From an uncultured Alphaproteobacteria bacterium (GTDB taxonomy: Bacteria; Pseudomonadota; Alphaproteobacteria; Rhizobiales; Beijerinckiaceae), in assembly GCA_937988775.1 (NCBI GenBank), contig CALKHP010000037.1:1-29823 (forward strand): a stretch of DNA of 29,823 nucleotides, given 5' to 3'. A model generated the notes under the pieces. It was not told the DNA's origin. It saw only the letters and a program-made list of their open reading frames with translations, and did not search any database. Position numbers and translations under genes: made by a program. Shown piece after piece: positions 14,385 through 22,139 of the stretch. Positions within the stretch are counted from its first letter, which is position 1; each line of letters starts with the position of its first letter.

Positions 14385-17090
14385 ATGGCCGAACCGCAGA
14401 AAAAAACCGCGCAGAACCACGTCACGCCCTCCATGGCGCAGTTCATCGAGATCAAGGCGGCCAATCCCGATTGCCTGCTGTTCTACCGCATGGGCGATTT
14501 CTACGAGCTGTTCTTCCAGGATGCCGAAATCGCCTCGCGCGCGCTCGGCATCGTGCTGACCAAACGCGGCAAGCATCATGGCGAGGACATCCCGATGTGC
14601 GGCGTGCCGGTGGCGCGCTCCGACGATTACCTGCAACGGCTGATCGCGCTCGGCCACCGCGTCGCGGTATGCGAGCAGCTCGAGGATCCGGCGGAAGCCC
14701 GCAAGCGCGGCGCCAAGGCGATCGTCAGGCGCGACGTGGTGCGGCTGATCACGCCCGGCACCGTGACGGAAGAAAACCTGCTCGAGCCGGGCCGCGCCTC
14801 GCTGCTCGTCGCGGTCGCCCGCGTCAAGGCCGGCGAGCAGGATTTCCTGTACGGGCTGGCGGTGATCGACATCTCGACCGGCCGTTTTACCGTCTCGACC
14901 ACGGCCGGCGGCAGCCTTGGCGCCGAGATCGCCCGGCTCGAGCCGCGCGAGATCGTCATGCCCGACGCCGTGCACGAGGATGACGGCTTGCGCGAGTTGT
15001 GGCGCGAGACGCCGGTCGCCGTGACGGCGCTGCCGCGCACTGATGCCGATGCGGCCTCCGCCGACCGCCGGCTGGCCGCCTATTTCGGCGTCAGCGAGAT
15101 CGACGGGTTCGGCCAGTTCGAGCGCGTGGAACTGGCAGCGGCCGCGCTCGCCATCGGCTATATCGAGCGCACGCAGCGCGGCAGCCGGCCACCGCTCAGC
15201 CCGCCGCGGCGCGAGGATGTCGGCGGCACGATGCAGATCGACGCCGCGACGCGCGCCAATCTCGAACTGACGCGGCGGCTGTCGGGCGAGCGCGACGGCA
15301 GCCTGCTCGCCGCGATCGACCTGACGCTGACCCCTGGCGGCGGCCGCCTCATCGCCGAGCGGCTCGCCGGCCCGCTGACCGACCCCGCCCGCATCAATCG
15401 CCGGCTCGACGCGGTCAGCCACCTGCTCGACGAGACCCGGTTGCGCGAGGATTTACGCGCCCTGCTCAGGCAGGTGCCGGACATGGCGCGCGCGCTGGCG
15501 CGGCTGGCGCTCGATCGCGGCGGCCCGCGCGAACTGGCGACGATCGGCGCCGGCGTCGCGGCGGCGGCCGAGACCGCGCGGCTGATCGGCGGCGGCTCGG
15601 GCCTGCCCGAGGCCTTGGCCGAAGCGCGCGATCATCTGGTGCAGCTTGGCGGCAGCCTCGCTACCCTGCTGGCGGACGCGCTCGCCGACGACTTGCCGCT
15701 GGCGCGCCGCGATGGCGGCTTCATCCGCGCCGGCTTCGATCCGGCGCTCGACGAGCTGCGCCAGTTGCGCGACGCGAGCCGGCGCGTGATCGCCGAATTG
15801 CAGCAGCGCTATGCGGCCGAGACCGAGTGCCGCACGCTGCGCGTCAAATACAACAATTTCCTCGGCTATTTCCTCGAAGTGCCGCAGGCGATCGGCGAAA
15901 GGCTGCTCAAGCCACCCCATGCCGGCACCTTCATCCACCGCCAGACCATGGCGGATGCGATGCGCTTCTCGACGCTGGAGCTTGGCGAACTCGAAAGCCG
16001 CATCGCCTCGGCCGGCGAGCGGGCGCTGGCGCTGGAACTCGGGCATTTCGAGCGGCTGAGCGAAGCGGCGCTGGCGCAGGCCGACGCGCTGAAGCTGGCG
16101 GCGCAGGCCATCGCGACGATCGATGTCGCAGCCAGCCTGGCGACGCTCGCCGAAAAGCGCGGCTGGGTGCGCCCACGCATCGATGACAGTCTCGCCTTCG
16201 CCGTCAGCGCCGGCCGCCATCCGGTGGTCGAGGCGGTGCTGAGCGGCGCTGGCGAATCCTTCGTCGCCAATGACTGCGACCTGTCGGCGCCCGAGCGCCA
16301 GCAGGCCGGGCGCATTTTCCTGATGACCGGGCCGAACATGGCCGGCAAATCGACCTTCCTGCGCCAGAACGCGCTGATCGCGGTACTGGCGCAGATGGGC
16401 GCCTATGTACCGGCATCGTCCGCGCATATCGGCGTCGTCGACCGGCTGTTCTCGCGCGTTGGCGCGGCGGATGATCTGGCGCGCGGGCGCTCGACCTTCA
16501 TGGTCGAGATGGTGGAAACCGCCGCGATCCTCAATCAGGCAGGCCATCGCAGCCTGGTGATCCTCGACGAGATCGGGCGCGGCACCGCGACCTTCGACGG
16601 CCTCTCCATCGCCTGGGCGGCGATCGAGCACCTGCACGAGAACAACCGCTGCCGGGCGCTGTTTGCGACGCATTACCACGAGTTGACCGCGCTGACGCAG
16701 CGCCTCGCCCGGCTCGCCAACCTGACGATGCGCGTCACCGACTGGCAGGGCGAGGTCGTGTTCCTGCACGAGGTGGTGGCGGGCGCCGCCGACCGCTCCT
16801 ACGGCATCCAGGTCGCCAAGCTCGCCGGGTTGCCGGCCGGCGTCGTGGCGCGCGCCCGGCAGATCCTCGCCGAATTGGAGCAGGCCGACCGCCAGGCGCC
16901 GACGCGAAAGCTGCTCGATGAGTTGCCGCTTTTCGCGGCGATCCGTGCGCCGGCGCCAGCCCCTGCGCCTGCCGCGCCAGACCTGCTGCGCGGCGCGCTG
17001 GATGCGCTCCAGCCCGACGAGATGAGCCCGCGCGAGGCGCTCGAGGCGCTCTACCGGCTGAAGGCGATCAGCGCCGCGCCCGACGCGTGA
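14385..17090 (+). CDS. mutS: DNA mismatch repair protein MutS
   Basis: The protein of about 901 residues recognises mismatches and small loops and recruits MutL. The mismatch-wedge motif is FYE (Phe39, Glu41) in RMGDFYELFFQDAE. The ATPase part has Walker A GPNMAGKSTFLRQ (around residues 648-660), LFSRVGAADDLARGRSTFMV, Walker B VILDEIGRGTATFDG and ATHYHEL. A short Pro/Ala linker (PAPAPAPAAP) precedes the C-terminal dimer/tetramer segment. The start is uncertain. ATG 14385 gives MAEPQKKTAQNHVTPSM, while ATG 14346 and 14352 are in frame but no start has a clear ribosome site. It overlaps the convergent membrane protein gene by 23 bases. Confidence 0.96.
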   Translation: MAEPQKKTAQNHVTPSMAQFIEIKAANPDCLLFYRMGDFYELFFQDAEIASRALGIVLTKRGKHHGEDIPMCGVPVARSDDYLQRLIALGHRVAVCEQLEDPAEARKRGAKAIVRRDVVRLITPGTVTEENLLEPGRASLLVAVARVKAGEQDFLYGLAVIDISTGRFTVSTTAGGSLGAEIARLEPREIVMPDAVHEDDGLRELWRETPVAVTALPRTDADAASADRRLAAYFGVSEIDGFGQFERVELAAAALAIGYIERTQRGSRPPLSPPRREDVGGTMQIDAATRANLELTRRLSGERDGSLLAAIDLTLTPGGGRLIAERLAGPLTDPARINRRLDAVSHLLDETRLREDLRALLRQVPDMARALARLALDRGGPRELATIGAGVAAAAETARLIGGGSGLPEALAEARDHLVQLGGSLATLLADALADDLPLARRDGGFIRAGFDPALDELRQLRDASRRVIAELQQRYAAETECRTLRVKYNNFLGYFLEVPQAIGERLLKPPHAGTFIHRQTMADAMRFSTLELGELESRIASAGERALALELGHFERLSEAALAQADALKLAAQAIATIDVAASLATLAEKRGWVRPRIDDSLAFAVSAGRHPVVEAVLSGAGESFVANDCDLSAPERQQAGRIFLMTGPNMAGKSTFLRQNALIAVLAQMGAYVPASSAHIGVVDRLFSRVGAADDLARGRSTFMVEMVETAAILNQAGHRSLVILDEIGRGTATFDGLSIAWAAIEHLHENNRCRALFATHYHELTALTQRLARLANLTMRVTDWQGEVVFLHEVVAGAADRSYGIQVAKLAGLPAGVVARARQILAELEQADRQAPTRKLLDELPLFAAIRAPAPAPAPAAPDLLRGALDALQPDEMSPREALEALYRLKAISAAPDA

Positions 17091-17901
17091 CCAGGCGCAG
17101 CAACAGCAGGCCGCCATTCCAGGCAAAGCTGGTCAGGAGGCCGAGCGCCAGTGCCTGGAAGCGGCCGAGCGGCGCGCTGGCGAGATGCACGACCGCAAGC
17201 GCGGCCGCGAAACCGAGCAGCCCCGGCAAGGTGCTGGCCATGACCGCGGCCGAGGCGCGCCCGCCGACGCGCGGCTGCAGGATGACGATCAGGCTCGACA
17301 GCACGATCGGGAACACCACGAGCATGCCGGAATAGGCCGGGCCGATCGCACTGCTGAGCAATGTCAGCACGCCGATCAGCGCGGCGACCGAAAGCGCCCT
17401 GATTGGGATGGCGAAGCGCGCCCGCGCCGCCAGCGCCGGCATCGGCACCTTCATGTAGCGCAGGCTGAACGGGATCAGCGCCGCGAACAGCACCAGCGAG
17501 CCGAGCAGCAGTTGCGCCAGCGAAAACACCTGCCCCGTGACCGGCAGCGCCATGGCGAACCAGGCGATGAGCGCCAGCCCGAGGGCGCGCACGGTATCGA
17601 GGCGCTGGGCGAGCGCGGCATAGACCAGGCAGAACACGCCGTTGACGGCATTGGTCGCCATGGCGCCAAGCGCCGCGCCGGCGATGAAAGCATCGTCATG
17701 ATCGAGCGCCAGGAAGACCAGCGCCGGGCCGGCCGAGATCGGCAGGGTGGCGATCATCGCGGCAACGAACGGGCCGCTGCGTTCGGCAACCACCGAAGCG
17801 GTCACCACCAGCGAGGCGGCCGCGATCATCTTGGCCACAAGGGCGAGGAGAGGAGTCAAAAGCACGAAAGAATCGATTCGCTTGGCCGGCGCCGCCAGCA
17901 T
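17068..17901 (-). CDS. Uncharacterised polytopic membrane protein
   Basis: The 277-residue protein is strongly hydrophobic with about eight to ten membrane segments and few charged residues. I do not recognise a named family. Notable segments are FVAAMIATLPISAGPALVFL and AYSGMLVVFPIVLSSLIVIL, which look like two related halves (a small-residue/Pro stretch followed by a helix) and might indicate an internal repeat as in many small transporters. The start follows the osmC stop by 16 bases on the same strand, so the two genes form a likely operon. Its 3' end runs 23 bases into mutS on the other strand. No clear ribosome site precedes ATG 17901; ATG 17829 is a possible shorter start but would cut the first helix. 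Confidence 0.75.
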   Translation of the reverse strand: MLAAPAKRIDSFVLLTPLLALVAKMIAAASLVVTASVVAERSGPFVAAMIATLPISAGPALVFLALDHDDAFIAGAALGAMATNAVNGVFCLVYAALAQRLDTVRALGLALIAWFAMALPVTGQVFSLAQLLLGSLVLFAALIPFSLRYMKVPMPALAARARFAIPIRALSVAALIGVLTLLSSAIGPAYSGMLVVFPIVLSSLIVILQPRVGGRASAAVMASTLPGLLGFAAALAVVHLASAPLGRFQALALGLLTSFAWNGGLLLLRLVTRRARR

Positions 17902-17917
17902 GGGCGAAAGCGCGCCC

Positions 17918-18436
17918 TCAGGCCAATGACATCCGTTGAACCGTCACGGTCGAAGCCGGTGATGTCTTGAGAGTCTGGAACACGACGCAATAGCGCTCGG
18001 TCAGCTTGATCAACTGCGCGATCGTCGCCTCGTCGGCGCCGGTATCGAGGTCGAAGAACAGCCGGATCGCCTCGAAGCCGACGGGCGCGCCCTTGTCGAC
18101 GCCGAGCGTGCCGCGAAAATCGAGATCGCCCTCGGCGCGCACCGTCGCCGCCTTGAGATCGACGGCGAGCGCGGTCGCCACCGCCTTCAGCGTCACGCCG
18201 GCGCAGGCGACCAGCGCCTCGAGCAGCATGTCGCCCGAGCACAGTTCGGCGCCCGAGCCGCCGCTGAGCGGATGAAGCCCGGCCTCGGCGATGGCGCGGC
18301 CGGTCTCGATCTTGCAGGCGATCTTCGTCTCGTCGATCGACCCTTTCGCCTTGAGCGTGATGCGGGCGGCGCCGGGCGCGGCGCGGTAGTTGTCCTTGAG
18401 CGGCGCCTGAAGCGCGCGCAGGGCGGCAGCGTCCAT
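17918..18436 (-). CDS. OsmC family protein
   Basis: The 172-residue protein fits the OsmC/Ohr-like fold, whose members reduce organic peroxides through two cysteines. The two conserved cysteines are Cys66 in ELCSGDMLLEALVACAG and Cys78 in the same stretch, on the central helix. It is longer than typical Ohr and looks closer to the general OsmC-like group than to true Ohr. The additional Cys41 and Cys149 are outside the motif. AAGGA lies nine bases before ATG 18436. It is divergent from comM and followed by the membrane protein gene. Peroxidase function is inferred from family. Confidence 0.88.
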   Translation of the reverse strand: MDAAALRALQAPLKDNYRAAPGAARITLKAKGSIDETKIACKIETGRAIAEAGLHPLSGGSGAELCSGDMLLEALVACAGVTLKAVATALAVDLKAATVRAEGDLDFRGTLGVDKGAPVGFEAIRLFFDLDTGADEATIAQLIKLTERYCVVFQTLKTSPASTVTVQRMSLA

Positions 18437-18615
18437 GATCGTGATCCTTCTGCTGAGGGGCCGCCGACGGGCGGGGCTTGGCCGGAACGGCTATCCCGCG
18501 ACATGACGGACCGTCAACGGAAAAGCACCGGATCGCACGCCGCCCTCGTTCATGACCTGTTCTTGCACGGCCGCGCCGGCCCCGCTAAGGTCGCGGCGGG
18601 TGGGGGAGTTCGGGC

Positions 18616-20148
18616 ATGGTGACGCGCGTCGCGACGGTCGCGTTCGAGGGCATCGAGGCCAAGCCGGTCGACGTGCAGGTTCAGGTCTCGAGCGGCATGG
18701 TCGCCTTCGTGCTCGTCGGTCTGCCGGACAAGGCGGTCGCCGAATCGAAGGAGCGCGTGCGCGCCGCGCTGACCGCGTCCGGCCTCGCCATCCCCGCCAA
18801 GCGGCTGGTGGTCAATCTCGCGCCGGCCGACCTGCCCAAGGAAGGCAGCCATTTCGACCTGCCGATCGCGCTCGGCGTGATGGCGGCGATCGGCGCGATC
18901 CCGGCCGACGCGCTCGCCGGCTACACCGTGCTCGGCGAATTGTCGCTCGATGGTTCGATCGCGCCGGTTGCCGGCGTATTGCCGGCGGCGGTGGCGGCCA
19001 ATGCGCGCGGCCAGGGCCTGATCTGCCCTTTCGCCTCCGGCCCCGAAGCGGCCTGGGCCGGGCGCAATGTCGATATCCTCAGCCCGCGCTCGCTGATCCA
19101 GCTCGCCAACCATTTCAAGGGCACGCAGGTGCTGGCGCGCCCGGAACCGGCGCTCGGGCCGCGCAGCGGCGACCTGCCGGACCTCAGCGACATCAAGGGC
19201 CAGGAAACCGCCAAGCGCGCGCTGGAAATCGCCGCCGCCGGCGGCCACAACCTGCTGTTCTGCGGGCCGCCAGGCGCGGGAAAATCCATGCTGGCGGCGC
19301 GCCTGCCCTCGATCCTGCCGCCGCTGACGCCGGCGGAACTGCTCGAAGTGTCGATGGTGCATTCGATCGCCGGCACCATTGCCAATGGCGCGCTGACCGA
19401 CCGCCGGCCGTTCCGGACGCCGCATCATTCGGCCAGCATCGCGGCCTTGACCGGCGGCGGCATGCATGCGCGGCCGGGCGAGGTTTCGCTCGCCCATAAC
19501 GGCGTGCTGTTCCTCGACGAATTGCCGGAATTCCAGCCGCAGGTGCTCGACAGCCTGCGCCAGCCGCTCGAAACCGGCGAGATCAGCGTGTCGCGCGCCA
19601 ATAACCGCGTCACCTATCCGGCAAGGTTCCAGCTCGTGGCGGCGATGAACCCGTGCCGCTGCGGCCGCGCCAACGAGCCGGGCTTCGCCTGCAAGCGCGG
19701 CCCGAACGAGCGTTGCACGGCGCAATATCAGGCCCGGCTGTCGGGGCCGCTGCTCGACCGCATCGACCTTGCCATCGCGGTGCCCGCCGTCAGCGCCAGC
19801 GACCTGATCCTGCCGCCGCCAACCGAGGGCTCGCGCGAGGTCGCCATCCGGGTCGCCCGCGCCCGCGCCATCCAGACAGAGCGTTTCGCGGCGCTCGGCC
19901 TGCCGAACCTGCGCACCAACGCCGCCGCGCCGGCCGGCATCATCGAGGAGATCGCCCGGCCGGACGAGGCGGGCGCCGCCCTGCTGCGCGAGGCCTCCGA
20001 GCGCATGCACCTGACGGCGCGCGGCTTCCACCGCGTGCTGAAGGTTGCCCGCACGCTGGCCGATCTCGACGGCGTCGAACGGGTCGGGCGCATCCATCTT
20101 GCCGAGGCGGTGTCGTATCGCGGCGTGGCGCAGGGCATCATGGCCTGA
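18616..20148 (+). CDS. comM: ComM/YifB-family AAA+ ATPase (Mg-chelatase-like)
   Basis: The 510-residue protein has an N-terminal Lon-protease-like fold (VATVAFEGIEAKPVDVQVQVSSG, GLPDKAVAESKERVRAAL, NLAPADLPKEGSHFDLPIAL). An AAA+ domain follows with Walker A CGPPGAGKSM (216-225), Walker B GVLFLDE (296-302) and AAMNPCRCG. The C-terminal domain has the usual MHLTARGFHRVLKVARTLADL. ComM is a hexameric helicase that promotes branch migration during integration of DNA taken up by transformation; many non-competent bacteria also carry it. ATG 18616 follows GGGGGAG. A 16-base tandem repeat begins at its stop codon. Confidence 0.95.
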   Translation: MVTRVATVAFEGIEAKPVDVQVQVSSGMVAFVLVGLPDKAVAESKERVRAALTASGLAIPAKRLVVNLAPADLPKEGSHFDLPIALGVMAAIGAIPADALAGYTVLGELSLDGSIAPVAGVLPAAVAANARGQGLICPFASGPEAAWAGRNVDILSPRSLIQLANHFKGTQVLARPEPALGPRSGDLPDLSDIKGQETAKRALEIAAAGGHNLLFCGPPGAGKSMLAARLPSILPPLTPAELLEVSMVHSIAGTIANGALTDRRPFRTPHHSASIAALTGGGMHARPGEVSLAHNGVLFLDELPEFQPQVLDSLRQPLETGEISVSRANNRVTYPARFQLVAAMNPCRCGRANEPGFACKRGPNERCTAQYQARLSGPLLDRIDLAIAVPAVSASDLILPPPTEGSREVAIRVARARAIQTERFAALGLPNLRTNAAAPAGIIEEIARPDEAGAALLREASERMHLTARGFHRVLKVARTLADLDGVERVGRIHLAEAVSYRGVAQGIMA

Positions 20149-20184
20149 ATTCATTGCTGGCTGAATTCATTGCTGGCTGAATTC
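20145..20184. repeat. 16-base tandem repeat, 2.5 copies, starting at the comM stop
   Basis: CTGAATTCATTGCTGG occurs perfectly at 20145-20160 and 20161-20176, followed by a half copy at 20177-20184. The first unit contains the TGA stop of comM, so changes in copy number would not alter the protein. It is followed by an 8-base inverted repeat (20242-20249 with 20267-20274) within the same 191-base gap before the hybrid kinase. Confidence 0.9.
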
Positions 20185-20339
20185 TTGGATCGGATTCACC
20201 GCTCGCAAACCCTGTTGCCGCGATTTCGCCCGATTTGGCCGGCCGTGGCGCGACTGTTGCGGTTTTGCCACGGCTCTCTCACCGAAAATCAACTTCTCGA
20301 CCACAGGCTGCCTGTCAAAGTTCGAGGCGTAAAACAAAC

Positions 20340-22076
20340 ATGGTCGAAACGGCCTTTGCAGGAACCGCTGGCGCGGTGACGGCCATCAGTGTGGCGCTTG
20401 CCTTGCTGATGGCCGCAGCGGCGCTGCTCTTGATGCGCGACGTGCGCCGCCTCGAGCGGCGGCTCGCCGAGCGCCTTCGCGCGCCGCAGCCTGACAGGGA
20501 GGCGGCGCCTTCTCCCTCCCCTTCCGCCGATGCGGTCGATGCCAAGACGCGGTTTCTGGCCACCGTCAGCCACGAGATGCGCACGCCGCTCAACGGCGTG
20601 CTCGGCATGGCGGGGCTGCTGGCCGAGACCGGGATCAGCGCCGAGCAGCGCACCTATGTCAGCGCGATCAAGACCTCGGGCGAGGCGCTGCTGAGCCTGA
20701 TCGAGGAAATCCTCGACTTCTCCAAGATCGATGCCGGCAAGCTCGACCTGGTGATCGAGCCGGTGGCGCTCACCGGCCTGATCGAGGGCGTGGCCGAGTT
20801 GCTGGCGCCGCGCGCGCAGGACAAGGGGCTCGAAATCGCCGCCTATCTCGCGCCCGCCCTGCCGGCGCGCATCCTCACCGATGGCGGACGCCTCAGGCAG
20901 GTGCTGATCAACCTCGCCGGCAACGCCATCAAGTTCACCGAACATGGCGGCGTCGGCATCCGCGTCGCCGCCGCGCGCGACCGGCTGCTGATCGACGTCA
21001 CCGATAGCGGCATCGGCATCGCGCAAGACCGGATCGAGGCGATTTTCCAGGCCTTCGAGCAGGCCGACGACACGGCGGCGCGGCGCTACGAGGGCACCGG
21101 GCTCGGCCTCGCCATCTCGCGCCGCATCGTGGCCGGGCTCGGCGGCACCATCACGGCGACGAGCCGGCCGGGCGAGGGCTCGTGTTTTCGCGTCTCGCTG
21201 CCGCTCGCCGCCGCCGAGGCGCCTGATTCGCCCGATGCGCCGCGTCTTGCCGGCGAAACGCTGCTCATCGTGTCGCAATCGCGCTTCGAAGCGCCCTACC
21301 TGACCGAATTGCTGCGCGAGGCGGGAGCGGGCGTGACGCTGGTCGCGGATGCGGCGAGCGCGCGCGCCGCGATCGCCAGGGCGGCCTTCACCGGCCTGAT
21401 CGTCGATTGCGCGCTCGGGCCGCAGGTCGCGCGCACCATCGCCACCGAAGCGGCGCTGGCCGGGCTCGGCCTGCGGCTGGTGATGCTGTCGCCCTATGAG
21501 CGCCGCGCCTTCGGGCCACCGGCCGCCGCCGGCTTCAACGGCTATCTCGTCAAGCCGTTGCGGGCGCGCTCGGTATTCGCGCGCCTGTCCAAGCTCGCGC
21601 CGGAAAGCCCGCCCGACGCACCCGCCAGAGCCGAGCCGGCCCGGCTCGGGCTGAAGGTTCTTCTGGCGGAAGACAATGATATCAACGCGCTGCTGGCGCT
21701 GCGCCTGCTGCAACGCAGCGGCTGCGAGGCCGTGCGCGTCGGCGATGGGCTCGCAGCACTCGAGGCGGTGCGCAGCGCGAACGCCGCGGGCACGCCCTAC
21801 GATCTCGTGCTGCTCGACATCCGCATGCCCGGGCTCGACGGGCTGGAAACGGCGCGCCGCCTCAGGGCGGCGGAGACAAGCGCCACACCGCTGCGCATCG
21901 TCGCACTGACGGCCAACGCCTTCCCCGCCGACCGGGAGGCTTGCTTTGCCGCCGGCATCGATGCCTTCGTCGCCAAGCCCCTCGACCAGGCTCGCCTCGC
22001 GGCGGCCCTCGGCGCCCCCGCATCGCCGAACGTGAAAGACATGCCCCCAGTGAAAGACATGCGCCAGCCGGCATAG
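20340..22076 (+). CDS. Hybrid sensor histidine kinase with two receiver domains
   Basis: The 578-residue protein has one membrane helix (about residues 9-32), then a HisKA domain with SHEMRTPLNG (His78) and a catalytic domain with NLAGNAIKFT, DSGIGI and GTGLGLAIS. The next receiver-like domain (about 318-430) lacks the acidic pair (LLIVSQSR instead of an ED pair) but keeps VDC and LVKPL. The C-terminal receiver is canonical: LLAEDND, LLDIRMPGLDG with Asp493, and FVAKPL. There is no periplasmic sensor domain, so the signal is unknown. The last residues hold a VKDM-PP / VKDM-RQ duplication. ATG 20340 gives the membrane helix; the frame is open from 20235, where no membrane protein start is evident. 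The ribosome site is weak. No partner regulator lies nearby. Confidence 0.92.
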   Translation: MVETAFAGTAGAVTAISVALALLMAAAALLLMRDVRRLERRLAERLRAPQPDREAAPSPSPSADAVDAKTRFLATVSHEMRTPLNGVLGMAGLLAETGISAEQRTYVSAIKTSGEALLSLIEEILDFSKIDAGKLDLVIEPVALTGLIEGVAELLAPRAQDKGLEIAAYLAPALPARILTDGGRLRQVLINLAGNAIKFTEHGGVGIRVAAARDRLLIDVTDSGIGIAQDRIEAIFQAFEQADDTAARRYEGTGLGLAISRRIVAGLGGTITATSRPGEGSCFRVSLPLAAAEAPDSPDAPRLAGETLLIVSQSRFEAPYLTELLREAGAGVTLVADAASARAAIARAAFTGLIVDCALGPQVARTIATEAALAGLGLRLVMLSPYERRAFGPPAAAGFNGYLVKPLRARSVFARLSKLAPESPPDAPARAEPARLGLKVLLAEDNDINALLALRLLQRSGCEAVRVGDGLAALEAVRSANAAGTPYDLVLLDIRMPGLDGLETARRLRAAETSATPLRIVALTANAFPADREACFAAGIDAFVAKPLDQARLAAALGAPASPNVKDMPPVKDMRQPA

Positions 22077-22090
22077 CGCTTTGCCTCAGT

Positions 22091-22108
22091 CTGTCATATT
22101 TATGTCCG
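22091..22108 (+). promoter_or_regulatory. Pho-box-like site upstream of olsB
   Basis: CTGTCAT-ATTT-ATGTCCG has the 7-4-7 layout of a PhoB box. The first half is a perfect CTGTCAT and the spacer is AT-only; the second half matches the consensus in about four of seven positions. Ornithine-lipid synthesis genes are under PhoB control in several alphaproteobacteria. The site ends 31 bases before ATG 22140. Confidence 0.4.
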
Positions 22109-22139
22109 AGACCTGTGCTGATTGGGTAAAAGGGCTTTC

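Noticed and set aside
15453..17126. Minus-strand frame of 557 codons opposite mutS
   Set aside because: MutS motifs are intact on the plus strand across the whole stretch; the opposite frame has no domain.
18550..20154. Minus-strand frame of 534 codons opposite comM
   Set aside because: Antisense shadow; comM shows Walker A, Walker B and family segments throughout.
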